In this document: positions 51,886-61,385 of the stretch, piece after piece
How the letters are laid out: each line of letters starts with the position of its first letter
Position numbering within the stretch: position 1 is the first letter of the stretch
Assembly (NCBI RefSeq): GCF_900101885.1
Contig: NZ_FNAN01000016.1
Location: 170,796-234,795 of the forward strand
DNA from: Dyadobacter soli
GTDB taxonomy: Bacteria > Bacteroidota > Bacteroidia > Cytophagales > Spirosomataceae
DNA: 64,000 bases
Direction of reading: 5' to 3'
Notes under the pieces: generated by a model
Database searches by the model: none
Told to the model about the DNA's origin: nothing
The model's input: only the letters and a program-made list of their open reading frames with translations
Position numbers and translations under genes: made by a program

Positions 51886-52473
51886 TTAAGATTTTTCGCT
51901 GGTCATCAATCTTTTTTTGATGCGGCTCAGGCTCTCGGGCGTCATGCCCAGGTATTGCGCAACATACCGCTGGGGCACGCGACGCAGGAGGTCGGGTTGC
52001 TCCCGGGTAAATTCAATAAACCGCTTTTCCGGCGAAGAGGACAAAAGCAATTTGGTGCGTTTAATGCCCTGCTCGGCAATGCGCGCTACGAGGACCCTGA
52101 AATATTCGGCCACTGCCGGCGACTCCGCCAACATTAATGTGAAATCCTGATGACTGATGCAGAGTACGGTGGCGTCGGTCATGGCCTGAATGGTAGACGG
52201 CGAGTCGATCCGCTTTTGAAACGCTTCCAGGTCTGTCACGAACTCGCGCTCAAATGTGAAATTGCAGGTATGCTCGGTGCCTGTTTCCTCTACATAAAAC
52301 TGGTGCAAAGCCCCACTGAGCACGAAAAATACCTCTTGCGGTACCTCACCGCCTTGAAGTAGCACTTCGCCGCGCTGGTACCGCTTCACCCTGGAATGCT
52401 TCGCAATCAGCGCTACATCGGCGGCCGATACCGGTACTTCTTTTTGCAAGGTTTCGACGAGCGCTGAGATCAT
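51886..52473 (-). CDS. Crp/Fnr-family transcriptional regulator
   Basis: A 195-residue regulator. Residues 20-120 are a cyclic-nucleotide-binding-like beta roll (YQRGEVLLQGGEVPQEVFFVLSGALHQFYVEE). Residues 140-190 are a winged helix ending in the recognition helix LGMTPESLSRIKKRL. It lacks the Fnr cysteines and the canonical cAMP-binding arginine-serine pair is not clear, so the ligand is unknown. The oxidoreductase gene begins 54 bases downstream on the same strand and is the simplest candidate target. The proteins of this size class in Bacteroidota often regulate a single adjacent gene. Confidence 0.88.
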   Translation of the reverse strand: MISALVETLQKEVPVSAADVALIAKHSRVKRYQRGEVLLQGGEVPQEVFFVLSGALHQFYVEETGTEHTCNFTFEREFVTDLEAFQKRIDSPSTIQAMTDATVLCISHQDFTLMLAESPAVAEYFRVLVARIAEQGIKRTKLLLSSSPEKRFIEFTREQPDLLRRVPQRYVAQYLGMTPESLSRIKKRLMTSEKS

Positions 52474-52696
52474 GGTGTTTTCCTGTTAATGAATTCAAAT
52501 TACGGCATTTTTTGAAATTTGGCGCAAGTTTAACAAGTTTGCACGCCAGGACTTTGGGATATCAGGAAGCCTCCTCTCAACAATATTTCAAGTCTTATCG
52601 CGTCATTAGCATTACCGCTGGCTGAATGGTTTTCGCCTGCAAAGTAACACAGTTCGATCGTACTACCAGGTTCAAATAGTTTTACCCGAATCGATT

Positions 52697-53491
52697 ATGC
52701 AACTTCTTCCGACAGCCACTTATTTAGGAAAGAACCTGACGACCCGCCTGGAAAATGGCATCTGGACGAGTGTAACAACGTATTCGCAGGAAAATCTTCC
52801 CAATGTATCGCTGCATGCGCACGAGAATGCGCACATAACGATGCTTCTGGCGGGGGCGACCGTTGAAAAGCGGCAACACAGTGAATGCTATCGCCAGGCG
52901 GGTGAAGCGATATTCTTTCACGCGGGCGAGCCTCACCAGAATAGCAAGACGTTGCCGGGTTCGCGAAATTTCAATATCGAGTTTACGCCCGATTTTATCA
53001 AAACATTCGATCTCACCGAGTGCGGGATCGGACAGGCTACCCATGCCAATCCGCTCGCTGCCGCCGCGTTCCTGCGTGCGTACCGCCAACTGATTTATGA
53101 TGGAGACTGTATCGGCGATTCGATTACTATGGCCGTACTTGGCCTGCTACGCATGAGGGAAACCGCCGGTTGCCGACAGCCGGACTGGGTATTGCAAATT
53201 GCCGAGTTGCTGCACGACCGCTGGAACGAGCACGTAAGCCTGCATGAACTTGCGACACAAACCGGTACGCATCCCGTCACGATTTCAAAGTATTTTACGC
53301 GCTATTTCGGCTGTACTTTAAGCGAGTACATTCGAAACCTGAGGGTCAAAAATTCAATTACCCGGATTAAGAATACCGCTTACCCGCTCACGCGTATTGC
53401 GTATGAATCCGGATTTGCCGATCAGGCGCATTTTACCAGGGCTTTCAAGCAGGTCACAGGATTTTTACCCAAGGAATACCGGAAGAGCTAA
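52697..53491 (+). CDS. AraC-family regulator with cupin-like N-terminus
   Basis: A 264-residue regulator. Residues 1-105 are an AraC-type cupin-like ligand domain (HAHENAHITMLLAGATVEKR, EAIFFHAGEPHQNSKTLPGSR). Residues 160-262 carry two helix-turn-helix motifs (SLHELATQTGTHPVTISKYFTRYFG and LTRIAYESGFADQAHFTRAFKQVTGFLPKEYR). The S41 peptidase gene begins 73 bases downstream on the same strand. The Crp-like gene is divergent. The target and ligand are not known. Confidence 0.88.
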   Translation: MQLLPTATYLGKNLTTRLENGIWTSVTTYSQENLPNVSLHAHENAHITMLLAGATVEKRQHSECYRQAGEAIFFHAGEPHQNSKTLPGSRNFNIEFTPDFIKTFDLTECGIGQATHANPLAAAAFLRAYRQLIYDGDCIGDSITMAVLGLLRMRETAGCRQPDWVLQIAELLHDRWNEHVSLHELATQTGTHPVTISKYFTRYFGCTLSEYIRNLRVKNSITRIKNTAYPLTRIAYESGFADQAHFTRAFKQVTGFLPKEYRKS

Positions 53492-53564
53492 CGCGCTAAT
53501 CTCATACAATTTTAGTCGGTGCGGATGGATGAACTTTGCCGGGAAACCAAAATCAACCCGGCAC

Positions 53565-54563
53565 ATGTCACTAATCCAACTTACCCGTTTCTGCCTGAGC
53601 GCGACCATTCTCCTGGTGTGCTGCCGGTGTGCGCTCGCCCAGGCACTTCCAGCCCGGGAAATAGATGCGGCGATTGCCGCGATGGCGCACACGGTCGATA
53701 CTGCCTATGTTTTTCCGGAGAAAGGAAAGAAAATAGCGGAACATCTCCGGTCCGAACATCGGCAGGGAAAATTTGCAGCCGCTAAAAATTGGCAGGATCT
53801 GGCCGGCATTATCTCAAAAAGCCTGCTGGAATTCAGCCATGACGGGCATTTGTACGTTAGAAACGACCCTAAGACTGTCAGGGATCTGCAAAAACCTGCG
53901 CAGCCCGGCGCGGACACCGCCGTGCAGGCATATAACCCGTTCTTCGACGGGAAAGATGCCGCGGAACGGAACTTTGGCTTTCGCGACGTGAAAATATTGA
54001 ACGGGAACATCGGTTATCTGGATGTCTCGGAGATCAACATTTCGGCCAGGAGCCTTCCCGTGCTGTTTGCGGCAATGCGCTTCGTGGCGAATACGCGCGC
54101 ATTGGTCATCGACCTGCGAAGCAATGGAGGCGGGGGCAGTAACGTGGGTAGTGTTCTCGAAAGCTTTTTCCTTCCCCCCAACACAACTTTGCTGGAATTT
54201 AAAACCAGGAATGGCAACGTGCAGACAGAAAAGACGGTCGGCTGGTTGCTGGAACCCCGATATGAGAAGCCGCTGGTCATCCTGGTTGGCAAGGGGACGG
54301 CTTCGGCGGCGGAAGCATTTGCATATGCCCTGCAAAAGCACCGTCGCGCAAAAATCATCGGACAACGATCGGGCGGGGCGGCGTTCATGAATTCGTGGTA
54401 CCCCGTCAATGAGCACCTCTATATTTCCGTCTCCACCGGAGCGCCCACTTGGCCGGGTACAACCGAGAATTGGGAAGCGACGGGTATTCAACCGGATCGC
54501 ACAGTCGCAGAGGGAACCGAGCTTGCTGCGGTTGCCGACGTACTGGCAGAAGCGGCCAAATGA
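53565..54563 (+). CDS. S41-family peptidase-like exported protein
   Basis: ATG at 53565 begins a signal peptide (MSLIQLTRFCLSATILLVCC); the longer frame from 53397 overlaps the AraC gene and is not credible. The 332-residue product has the N-terminal helical bundle of the IRBP-like S41 group (AREIDAAIAAMAHTVDTAYVFPEKG). Its core carries NIGYLDVSEINISARSL, ALVIDLRSNGGGGSNVG, VLVGKGTASAAEAFAYALQ (nucleophile serine) and IGQRSGGAAFM. There is no PDZ domain, so it is not a CtpA-type processing protease. A periplasmic serine hydrolase or binding protein is likely. Confidence 0.85.
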   Translation: MSLIQLTRFCLSATILLVCCRCALAQALPAREIDAAIAAMAHTVDTAYVFPEKGKKIAEHLRSEHRQGKFAAAKNWQDLAGIISKSLLEFSHDGHLYVRNDPKTVRDLQKPAQPGADTAVQAYNPFFDGKDAAERNFGFRDVKILNGNIGYLDVSEINISARSLPVLFAAMRFVANTRALVIDLRSNGGGGSNVGSVLESFFLPPNTTLLEFKTRNGNVQTEKTVGWLLEPRYEKPLVILVGKGTASAAEAFAYALQKHRRAKIIGQRSGGAAFMNSWYPVNEHLYISVSTGAPTWPGTTENWEATGIQPDRTVAEGTELAAVADVLAEAAK

Positions 54564-54568
54564 CATCC

Positions 54569-55423
54569 TCAGACACCTGTAACCCAGCCGCGCCGAAACT
54601 CTGAAAAATTGACCTGTGTCATCGTTTTGAAGAATTTGCTGAAAGTAGACGAATCCTCAAAGCCGAGTTCCAGCGCGATTTCCTTCATGGACCTGCTGCT
54701 GCTGACCGCTTTACGCTTTGCTTCCAGGAGCACCCGCTGCTGAATGTGATGACTCGCCGAATGCCCGGAAACGCGCTTCACTATTTCGCTCAGATAGTTG
54801 GAGGAAACTGCGAGGTCCGATGCATAGGCGGCAACTTGTCGTTGAAATGCAAACTTTTGATCGAGCAGGGCCATAAACCGGTTGAATGCCAGGGAATCGT
54901 TTCCTGTTGGTTCCAATCCGGCAACATTCGCATTGGAAGGGAAATAACCAATCAGGACTTTCAAAAGGCCGTGCAGCATTTGCGCCCACATCGTTTGCCG
55001 GTTATGGTATTCCCAAAGAATCATTTCCACGATACTTTCTACTTCGGTTTGCATTTCCTTACCCAGGGCCAACACTTCCAGCTGGCCGCCCCGGGCGCCA
55101 TAGCCGAGGGCAGGAGGGAGGTGAGGTAACGCGCTGTCGGCACACAAAAACTCCCGCGAGAAGGCGATTTTATACCCGACAAACTCTTGTCCGGCGGGAA
55201 ACCGATTGATCTGGCCCGGGACGAGGCAAAAAAGACTGTTATCGCTGATCAGGCGGTTTTCCAGATCTACGGTGACCGCTCCATAGCCTTTTTTGATCCA
55301 GATCAGCTCAAACAATTCCGATTGACGGAAGCCGGTGGAAGCACTTTCAGCACCCTCCTGATTTTCACCGAGGGAAATCGCATGGAAGCTGGTTTGCGAG
55401 GGATTGTAATGTGAATATTTCAT
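54569..55423 (-). CDS. AraC-family regulator (tandem copy 1)
   Basis: A 284-residue regulator with a cupin-like N-terminal part (FELIWIKKGYGAVTVDLENR, FCLVPGQINRFPAG). The C-terminal AraC domain has QVAAYASDLAVSSNYLSEIVKRVSGHSASHHI and EIALELGFEDSSTFSKFFKTMTQVNFSEFR. It is separated by a single base from the next AraC gene upstream on the same strand, and the two share C-terminal phrasing (KRVSGxxASHHI). A duplication within one transcription unit is likely. The targets are unknown; the two downstream genes on this strand are far away. Confidence 0.88.
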   Translation of the reverse strand: MKYSHYNPSQTSFHAISLGENQEGAESASTGFRQSELFELIWIKKGYGAVTVDLENRLISDNSLFCLVPGQINRFPAGQEFVGYKIAFSREFLCADSALPHLPPALGYGARGGQLEVLALGKEMQTEVESIVEMILWEYHNRQTMWAQMLHGLLKVLIGYFPSNANVAGLEPTGNDSLAFNRFMALLDQKFAFQRQVAAYASDLAVSSNYLSEIVKRVSGHSASHHIQQRVLLEAKRKAVSSSRSMKEIALELGFEDSSTFSKFFKTMTQVNFSEFRRGWVTGV

Positions 55424-55424
55424 G

Positions 55425-56216
55425 TTACAGAACCTGATAAGCCTTTTTGTAATCCGAAAATGTCATCCCTGCTTTGTTGCGGAAGAATTTGCTGAAATGG
55501 GCCACATCTTTGAAACCCAATGCAAATGCAACCTCTTTCATAGTAGAGCCTGATCCAATGGCGGCATGCTTGGCAGTACGAATGATGTGCTGGTAAATAT
55601 GATGGCTTGCCGGATATCCCGAAACTCTTTTGATCGTCTCCGATAGCACATCCGGCCGGATGGACAGCGCCCTGGCGTAGTCCTGCATGCCTTTCTTACT
55701 TAGGTTGCGCTGACGGATCAGATCTATAAAGCGCTCGAAAACCCGCTGGTCGACGCAGGTACCACGATCTTGCCCGGCTTGTTCAAAGATGCGTGTGACT
55801 GAAACGAGGAGTATCTTCAAAAGCCCGGAAAGAACCAGGCTGCCTTTCGGTAACTGGTGGGATTGGCGTTTCAGGCTGGCGATAGTGCGCTCGATCGTTC
55901 TGCTGGTAAGGCAGTTGGATATGTCGAGCGTAGCGGGCAACGCCGCCGTTATCCGGAATGGACCAGAATCTTCAAAACCAAACATGAGCAAAAACTCTTC
56001 TGCAAATGACACTACACAGCCACTGCATTCAAATATGTCTTGTCGTGCCAATGGCTTGCCGGGAGGCTGTATAAGCAGTCTTCGGGTAGATGTATGATAC
56101 GGTGTTTCAAGCCAAAGAAGCCGGTATGAATTGCTCAATTTCGGCACGGCCTCTCCCGGATGGATAGCTTGTATTACCGGAGTGTCGCGGGTGGTGATTA
56201 AAGGAAAATCTTTCAT
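55425..56216 (-). CDS. AraC-family regulator (tandem copy 2)
   Basis: A 263-residue regulator, paralogous to the one just downstream. The N-terminal domain is cupin-like (SNSYRLLWLETPYHTSTRRLL, FECSGCVVSFAEEFLLMFG). The C-terminal domain has MQDYARALSIRPDVLSETIKRVSGYPASHHI and EVAFALGFKDVAHFSKFFRNKAGMTFSDYK. It is the upstream member of the pair and its stop is one base from the next start. The upstream 270-base gap is AT-rich and carries the hairpin that ends the alpha/beta hydrolase gene at 56487. Confidence 0.88.
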   Translation of the reverse strand: MKDFPLITTRDTPVIQAIHPGEAVPKLSNSYRLLWLETPYHTSTRRLLIQPPGKPLARQDIFECSGCVVSFAEEFLLMFGFEDSGPFRITAALPATLDISNCLTSRTIERTIASLKRQSHQLPKGSLVLSGLLKILLVSVTRIFEQAGQDRGTCVDQRVFERFIDLIRQRNLSKKGMQDYARALSIRPDVLSETIKRVSGYPASHHIYQHIIRTAKHAAIGSGSTMKEVAFALGFKDVAHFSKFFRNKAGMTFSDYKKAYQVL

Positions 56217-56438
56217 AAGACTGAATGGGTTTATGGGTGAGTCTTTTTTTGTTTTCCATAATCATGCCAAGTAGTTAATGTTTTGATTATAAGATAATTA
56301 GCTGTTTTAGTAATTTTCGATTTTGTTGAAATATCAATAATCTTCGAAATATGGCAGCGATATTTCGATAGCAACGAGCCGTAATGATGCCATTGTTGTA
56401 GGATACTGTTCCCGGGCTTGGATTAATCTGATAAAAAA

Positions 56439-56464
56439 ATGCCCTTGCAAAATGGCAAGGGCAT
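56439..56464 (-). terminator. Terminator of the alpha/beta hydrolase gene
   Basis: ATGCCCTTGC and GCAAGGGCAT form a 10-bp stem with a 6-base loop, followed on the minus strand by TTTTTTTAT. This is a textbook intrinsic terminator 23 bases after the gene. Confidence 0.85.
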
Positions 56465-56486
56465 CAGGTTTGCTGCGAAGCGTTTG

Positions 56487-57263
56487 TCAGTAATTTTTGA
56501 TCCAGTCAAGAATATAATCGGCATCGGATTCCCAACCCGCCTGGGACAGCGTGTGGTGGTTACGACCGGGAAACTCCTTGTATTCGATGACCGATCCATT
56601 CATTTTATAACGTTCAAAATTCCGGTTATTCAAATGGGCCGGGATGATGTTGTCCAGCGAGCCGGAGGTGAGCAAAAGCGGCGCATGCGGTTTATCAAAA
56701 TCTACCGCAGCCGCGCTCGTGAGCCCGCCCCGCGCAACACGTTTGGATTCGGGCGCTGTGAACAGGTCGTATGCCTTTTGCTGCTCTTCCAACGGCATTT
56801 CGTTCACGAATGCATACTGCCAGGTGTCGAATGGCATCAGGTAGGTCTCATCCAGTGAGGTAAATAGCCCGAGCGCACCCCAGGTCGATTTCAGGAATGA
56901 AAACTCATACGGGATAATGCCCTGCGGCGGTACCGAGTGGATTGCTACTGCCGCCGAGGCCAGTCCGCGGTTCAGGAGGATCTGGGTAATGAGCCCTCCC
57001 AGCGAATGCCCGATGATAATGGGTTTTTCAGGAAAACTTTTTGCGATGCCGGCATAATGATCTACCAGTTCGGCCAGCGTAAGCCGCGCCAGGTCTACGT
57101 CATTCGGTTGGCGCGCGCGAAGTTCCGCTGCTGTCCCGTCCTTGAATGGCCACGCAGGCGCGAGCGTGGAGTAGCCGCGTGCTTCGAAATATTCCCTCCA
57201 TTCATCCCAGCAGTGATGCGTCACAAATGCACCCGTCACAAACATTATCGTCTTTGTCTTCAT
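56487..57263 (-). CDS. Alpha/beta hydrolase
   Basis: A 258-residue soluble alpha/beta hydrolase without a signal peptide. Landmarks are the oxyanion region FVTGAFVTHHCWDEW, nucleophile elbow GHSLGG, an aspartate in TSGSLDNIIPAH and the catalytic histidine in FPGRNHHTLSQ. The lid region (FTSLDETYLMPFDTWQYAF) and length resemble the haloperoxidase/lactonase-like esterases. It lies 24 bases downstream of a second, unrelated alpha/beta hydrolase gene on the same strand, so they are probably one transcription unit. A precise substrate cannot be assigned. Confidence 0.85.
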   Translation of the reverse strand: MKTKTIMFVTGAFVTHHCWDEWREYFEARGYSTLAPAWPFKDGTAAELRARQPNDVDLARLTLAELVDHYAGIAKSFPEKPIIIGHSLGGLITQILLNRGLASAAVAIHSVPPQGIIPYEFSFLKSTWGALGLFTSLDETYLMPFDTWQYAFVNEMPLEEQQKAYDLFTAPESKRVARGGLTSAAAVDFDKPHAPLLLTSGSLDNIIPAHLNNRNFERYKMNGSVIEYKEFPGRNHHTLSQAGWESDADYILDWIKNY

Positions 57264-57287
57264 ATTGAATCTGGCTAACGGTGGATA

Positions 57288-58271
57288 TTATAGGTATTTC
57301 TTCAATTGCTGCGCTGCCTGGATAAACAGGGCTTTCGTCTGCGGGATTTCTGCAAGCCCGTTCAGGAGGCCAAAATCATGGATCACATCATTGTAGCGGA
57401 CGGTGGTGACTTCGACTCCCGCCTCACTGAGCTTGCGACCATAAGCCTCGCCCTCGTCGAGCAGGATATCGTTTTCGGCCACCTGGATGAGGGTAGGGGG
57501 CAAACCGCGAAGCTGTTCGATGGTAGCCTGAGCAGGAGATGCGTAGATTTCATGCCTCCTGTCCGGCGAAACATATTGATCCCACATCCATTGCATGAGG
57601 GTAGAAGTCAGAAAACGCTGTGTACCAAATTTTTGGAACGAAGGCCGCTCGAAATTGGCATCCGTAACCGGCCAGAACAGGATCTGGGTCTTAAATTCGG
57701 GGCCGCCCTTTGATTTGGCCAGTAGTACCGCGGCGGTCGATAAGTTGCCTCCGGCGCTGTTCCCTACGATAGCGAGCCTCGTGCCGTCGAGATCAACGGA
57801 CTGCCCGTTTGCCGCCAGCCACTTTGCTGTTGCATATACTTCATGCACGGGTTGCGGGTATTTCGCTTCCGGGGCACGCGAATAATTCACAAACACACCC
57901 GCGAAGCCGGTGAGCGTCACCAGGTCACGTACCATGCGCTTGTGGGTCGGGTAGTCGCCCAGCACCCATCCGCCCCCGTGGATGAACAGGAATACCGGCA
58001 GCTGCCCGGTGGCCCCTTCGGGACGCACAATGTTGAGTGTTATCTGATAGCCGTCTTCCGTGATAGTCGTTTCCTGCTCGGAAATGCCCGAAAGATCAAC
58101 CTCAAATGCAGCCTGCGCAGCAACCAGTACGTTCCGTGCGTCGGCTACCGGCAAGCTTTCCAATGGTGGCCCGCCCGCATTAAGCGGTTTGAGAAACGCT
58201 TTCACAGCCGGTGATAAATGGGGATCTTCGGCAAAGTCGACCGGGGACAGTGCGATGGTTTCAGTGGTCAT
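57288..58271 (-). CDS. HSL-type alpha/beta hydrolase (esterase/lipase)
   Basis: A 327-residue hydrolase of the hormone-sensitive-lipase group. The oxyanion signature is HGGGWVLGDY, the nucleophile is in GNSAGGNLSTA, the acid in AENDILLDEGEAY, and the histidine in NDVIHDFGLLNG. All are complete, so it should be an active cytoplasmic carboxylesterase on short acyl esters. It has no signal peptide. It is transcribed with the alpha/beta hydrolase gene just downstream. The histidine kinase gene at 58410 is on the same strand, 138 bases upstream. Confidence 0.9.
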   Translation of the reverse strand: MTTETIALSPVDFAEDPHLSPAVKAFLKPLNAGGPPLESLPVADARNVLVAAQAAFEVDLSGISEQETTITEDGYQITLNIVRPEGATGQLPVFLFIHGGGWVLGDYPTHKRMVRDLVTLTGFAGVFVNYSRAPEAKYPQPVHEVYATAKWLAANGQSVDLDGTRLAIVGNSAGGNLSTAAVLLAKSKGGPEFKTQILFWPVTDANFERPSFQKFGTQRFLTSTLMQWMWDQYVSPDRRHEIYASPAQATIEQLRGLPPTLIQVAENDILLDEGEAYGRKLSEAGVEVTTVRYNDVIHDFGLLNGLAEIPQTKALFIQAAQQLKKYL

Positions 58272-58409
58272 GATCTATTCAGGTTTAAGTAAATGGATTA
58301 CGCGGGAAGTAGCCCTTGGACCACAAGGGGGATGAATCATCATCGTTTTCACAAAAATCGCGTAACACCGCCGGGCGATCAATGGTAATCACCCGGTAAT
58401 TCATGTACT

Positions 58410-60692
58410 TCAAGCCTGATGTGCGTGCATTGCCTCCGAAAAATGGGGAAGAGATGCGAACTGAACTGTAATCTTTACGCCATGATCTGATTTAAGAATG
58501 AAATCGCCCCCCAGTTCGCGACTCAGGCCCTTCATCAGGTTCATGCCCAGCGAACCGGTCCGTGCGCGATTTGCCTCCGTATTTAGCCCGATCCCGTTGT
58601 CATGGATACTTAACGTGTACCGGCCTTCGGAAATCTCGCTGAACCGGATGAGCATTTCGCCTGGCATCCCGTTCGGAAAAGCATATTTGAAGATGTTCGT
58701 TACAGCTTCATTAATGATCAACCCAAGCGGAATCGCCTGCGCTACATCGAGGTATATCTCATCAATTTGCATTTCAACGGAAATCTGGCCACTGTCGGGA
58801 TGACTGCTGCCGAGGTGCGAAACCAGTTCTTCGATGTAGACTTGCATGTTTATCGAAGTAACATTTTCCGTCAAATACAGCTTTTGGTGAATGAGCGACA
58901 TGGCATGTATGCGGCTCTGGCTATCTTTTACGGCCGTCAGTGCGTCATTTTCAAGGTAAAAGGCCTGGGATTCCAACAAACTGATCACCGTTTGAAGGTT
59001 GTTTTTAACGCGGTGATGGATTTCTCTCACCAGCAGTTGCTTCTCTTCAACGGTCCGGGTCAGCCGGGTATTGGATTCTTCGATAACCTGCTGGTGCGAC
59101 TTTAATTCCAGGTTATTCTTCTGTTTGTTGCGGTACAGAACGTACAATGAAAGCAGCAGCAGGGTTAGCAGCAAGGTGCCGCCCACCATGGCATTGCGTT
59201 GGAATTCCCGCTGCGCCAAACGGGCGAGTTGCGCTTTGTTTTGCTGGGACAGGGTCTGAATGTCTTGTTCCTTTTTCTTAAGGTCGAACTGGATTTGGAT
59301 CCCCGCAATCTGAAGACTTTTCCTTACCGAATAAATCGAGTCGCTAAGTATCTTGAACTGACGAAAATGTTCCAGCGCGAGTGCATAATTTCCCTGGGCG
59401 GAATCTAGCTTGTACAGGTTCTTTTGGATATCGATGTTAATGATGACGGCCTGAGGATTGCTGGTAGTGACCCATTTGGAGGCTTCATTAAGATGTTTTC
59501 TGGCCATAGCAAGGCGGCCGGCATGGAGATAAAGCTTACCAACGGATTGGTGCAGTTGTAGTTCGAAACTCAAAAAGCTGTTGACGCTCGGTTCATATTT
59601 AAGGAATTGCCGGATAAACTTCTCGGCAATGTCGAACTGCCCTTTATAGGTATGGTAATGGGCCATCACATCCAGGAAGATGATCTCGGTGTCGATGTTT
59701 CTCGGCGGATATTTCGCGAAAATAGGGGCGAAGTATTTCCTCGCTTCGTCCACCTTGCCGGAAGCCAGTAAATTCTTGACGATCCGCCGGGTAGAGATCA
59801 GTACCTGGTTAGGGTTCCCGTCTGCAATGGATTGACTCACTGATAATTTGTAATAAACGAGAGCCTTTTGCGGCTCTTGCAGCTCGTCGTAAATCTTGCC
59901 CAGGAACGACAGGTATACCGCCAGGTCATGAAGGTCCCCCGACGATCGGGACGATTCTATTGCCAGCTCTCCATACCGCATTGCCTCACTATACATTCCG
60001 GAAGCCCAGGCCATCTCCGTTGCCAGAAAATAGACATAATGCATTCGGGGATAACGGATCGATTTATAAAGGCGCTGGCTTTCAAGCAAATTAGCCAGTG
60101 CTCCGGGGTAGTCCTGCACAAACTGCCCCTGCAAACCACCGATCCTGGCGAGAACATATGCCTGGTACCGGACGTTTTTTGCTTTTCGGAAAAGTTCCAG
60201 TGATTTCTGGTAGAACGGACTGACTGAATGCCCCGAATCGTGCCGGATGTAGGGCTGTATTTCCCCTCTCAAATACCAGCATTCCGCTTCGGATGACAGA
60301 TCCCCGGTTCTACTCGCAATACCGGCAGCTTCCTCATGCAGCGCGCTTGCCCTCGCGTGCTCACCTCTCTCATACAGGATGGCCCCAAGCAGATTCAATG
60401 CGTCGACCTTGCTGCGGGCGGTTTTCAGTTGGCCGGATATCTTCAGGGCTGCCAGATAGAATGAATGCGCAGAATCCAGGTCTTGCTTATGTTCTCCGGG
60501 TTTATATACATGATACCTTCCGAGCCGTACGGCGCGCATAAATTGCGAAGTATCGGCACGCGCAGGTTTGTACCCGGCCAAATCCTTTTGCGCATCCTTT
60601 GCTCCGTATCTGGGGTAAAATGGCTCTATGCACCATGCCGGTGAGTATATAAAACACACAACAATCAGCAGAAATCCGCGTAGCAGCTTCAT
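58410..60692 (-). CDS. TPR-domain sensor histidine kinase (HisKA_2)
   Basis: ATG at 60692 opens a signal peptide (MKLLRGFLLIVVCFIYSPAWC); the longer frame from 60719 adds nine residues. The 760-residue product has an exported region of tetratricopeptide repeats (such as ALNLLGAILYERGEHARASALHEEAA and YLSFLGKIYDELQEPQKALVYYKLS). A membrane helix follows (MVGGTLLLTLLLLSLYVLY), then a coiled coil. The HisKA_2 box is VREIHHRVKNNLQTVISLL, followed by an ATPase domain (LIINEAVTNIFKYAFP, DNGIGL, SLGMNLMKGLSREL). No response regulator gene is adjacent, so its partner is encoded elsewhere. Confidence 0.9.
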   Translation of the reverse strand: MKLLRGFLLIVVCFIYSPAWCIEPFYPRYGAKDAQKDLAGYKPARADTSQFMRAVRLGRYHVYKPGEHKQDLDSAHSFYLAALKISGQLKTARSKVDALNLLGAILYERGEHARASALHEEAAGIASRTGDLSSEAECWYLRGEIQPYIRHDSGHSVSPFYQKSLELFRKAKNVRYQAYVLARIGGLQGQFVQDYPGALANLLESQRLYKSIRYPRMHYVYFLATEMAWASGMYSEAMRYGELAIESSRSSGDLHDLAVYLSFLGKIYDELQEPQKALVYYKLSVSQSIADGNPNQVLISTRRIVKNLLASGKVDEARKYFAPIFAKYPPRNIDTEIIFLDVMAHYHTYKGQFDIAEKFIRQFLKYEPSVNSFLSFELQLHQSVGKLYLHAGRLAMARKHLNEASKWVTTSNPQAVIINIDIQKNLYKLDSAQGNYALALEHFRQFKILSDSIYSVRKSLQIAGIQIQFDLKKKEQDIQTLSQQNKAQLARLAQREFQRNAMVGGTLLLTLLLLSLYVLYRNKQKNNLELKSHQQVIEESNTRLTRTVEEKQLLVREIHHRVKNNLQTVISLLESQAFYLENDALTAVKDSQSRIHAMSLIHQKLYLTENVTSINMQVYIEELVSHLGSSHPDSGQISVEMQIDEIYLDVAQAIPLGLIINEAVTNIFKYAFPNGMPGEMLIRFSEISEGRYTLSIHDNGIGLNTEANRARTGSLGMNLMKGLSRELGGDFILKSDHGVKITVQFASLPHFSEAMHAHQA

Positions 60693-60761
60693 AAGTAAAA
60701 AAGGGGCGTTCACAAACAAAGGTGCTGGCGTTTTGGGTCTACTTGCCCGGTAGTCAAAAAG

Positions 60762-61229
60762 CTAGTCTGCCTTCCTGTTTTCTGTTTGAGCCCGGTTTTT
60801 TTCCTCTTGGAGGTCGTCGGCAGCATCGATCGAATGCGAGTTATGGATATCGACATCCTTTTCAGATTCATCCGAGAGCTTCTTGTAAAATTTATGGAGT
60901 ACATTAAGCTCATCCTCGGTCAGGTCTTCAATGTCTACCATCCGGTTGCTTGCCAGCCTGCTCGCCGCGATCAGCTCATTCAGTTTCAGCTGTATCGCTT
61001 TCGACTCCTTGTTTTGAGATTTTTGAATAATAAATACCATTAGAAATGTAACGATCGTCGTCCCGGTATTAATCACCAGTTGCCACGTTTCGGAAAAGTG
61101 AAAAACAGGCCCCGTTACGGCCCATATCAGGACTACGGCAAATGCAGTTAAAAAGGCGACAGAGCTGCCGGTCCAGTTTGTGACGGTATTGGCCATTCGC
61201 TCGAACAGCCCGTTGATGTTTGTTTTCAT
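60762..61229 (-). CDS. Low-affinity iron permease family protein
   Basis: A 155-residue protein with two membrane helices near 22-43 (VAFLTAFAVVLIWAVTGPVF) and 49-68 (WQLVINTGTTIVTFLMVFII). QKSQNKESKAIQLKLNELI follows. This is the core signature of the Iron_permease family first described with yeast Fet4. The C-terminal 70 residues are acidic and probably cytoplasmic. Bacterial members are short and their transport activity is poorly documented, so ion transport is a family-based guess. It stands alone and may be another iron-linked gene in this window. Confidence 0.8.
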   Translation of the reverse strand: MKTNINGLFERMANTVTNWTGSSVAFLTAFAVVLIWAVTGPVFHFSETWQLVINTGTTIVTFLMVFIIQKSQNKESKAIQLKLNELIAASRLASNRMVDIEDLTEDELNVLHKFYKKLSDESEKDVDIHNSHSIDAADDLQEEKNRAQTENRKAD

Positions 61230-61348
61230 TTGTGGATAGTAATGTTATAATGCTGGGACTACTATCCAATTTCCATGCCTGGGTTGTGTAACCGGATTTC
61301 GGATACAAACCTCCGGGATACGGTTAATCCTGCTGTGAGAGGTCTTCC

Positions 61349-61356
61349 TAGTTTTG
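61349..61356 (+). promoter_or_regulatory. -7 box of the aldo/keto reductase gene
   Basis: TAGTTTTG matches TAnnTTTG and puts transcription near 61363, supporting the ATG at 61386 over the longer frame from 61275. Confidence 0.5.
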
Positions 61357-61385
61357 CATTGGTTAAAACAAACAGAATCCAAAGT

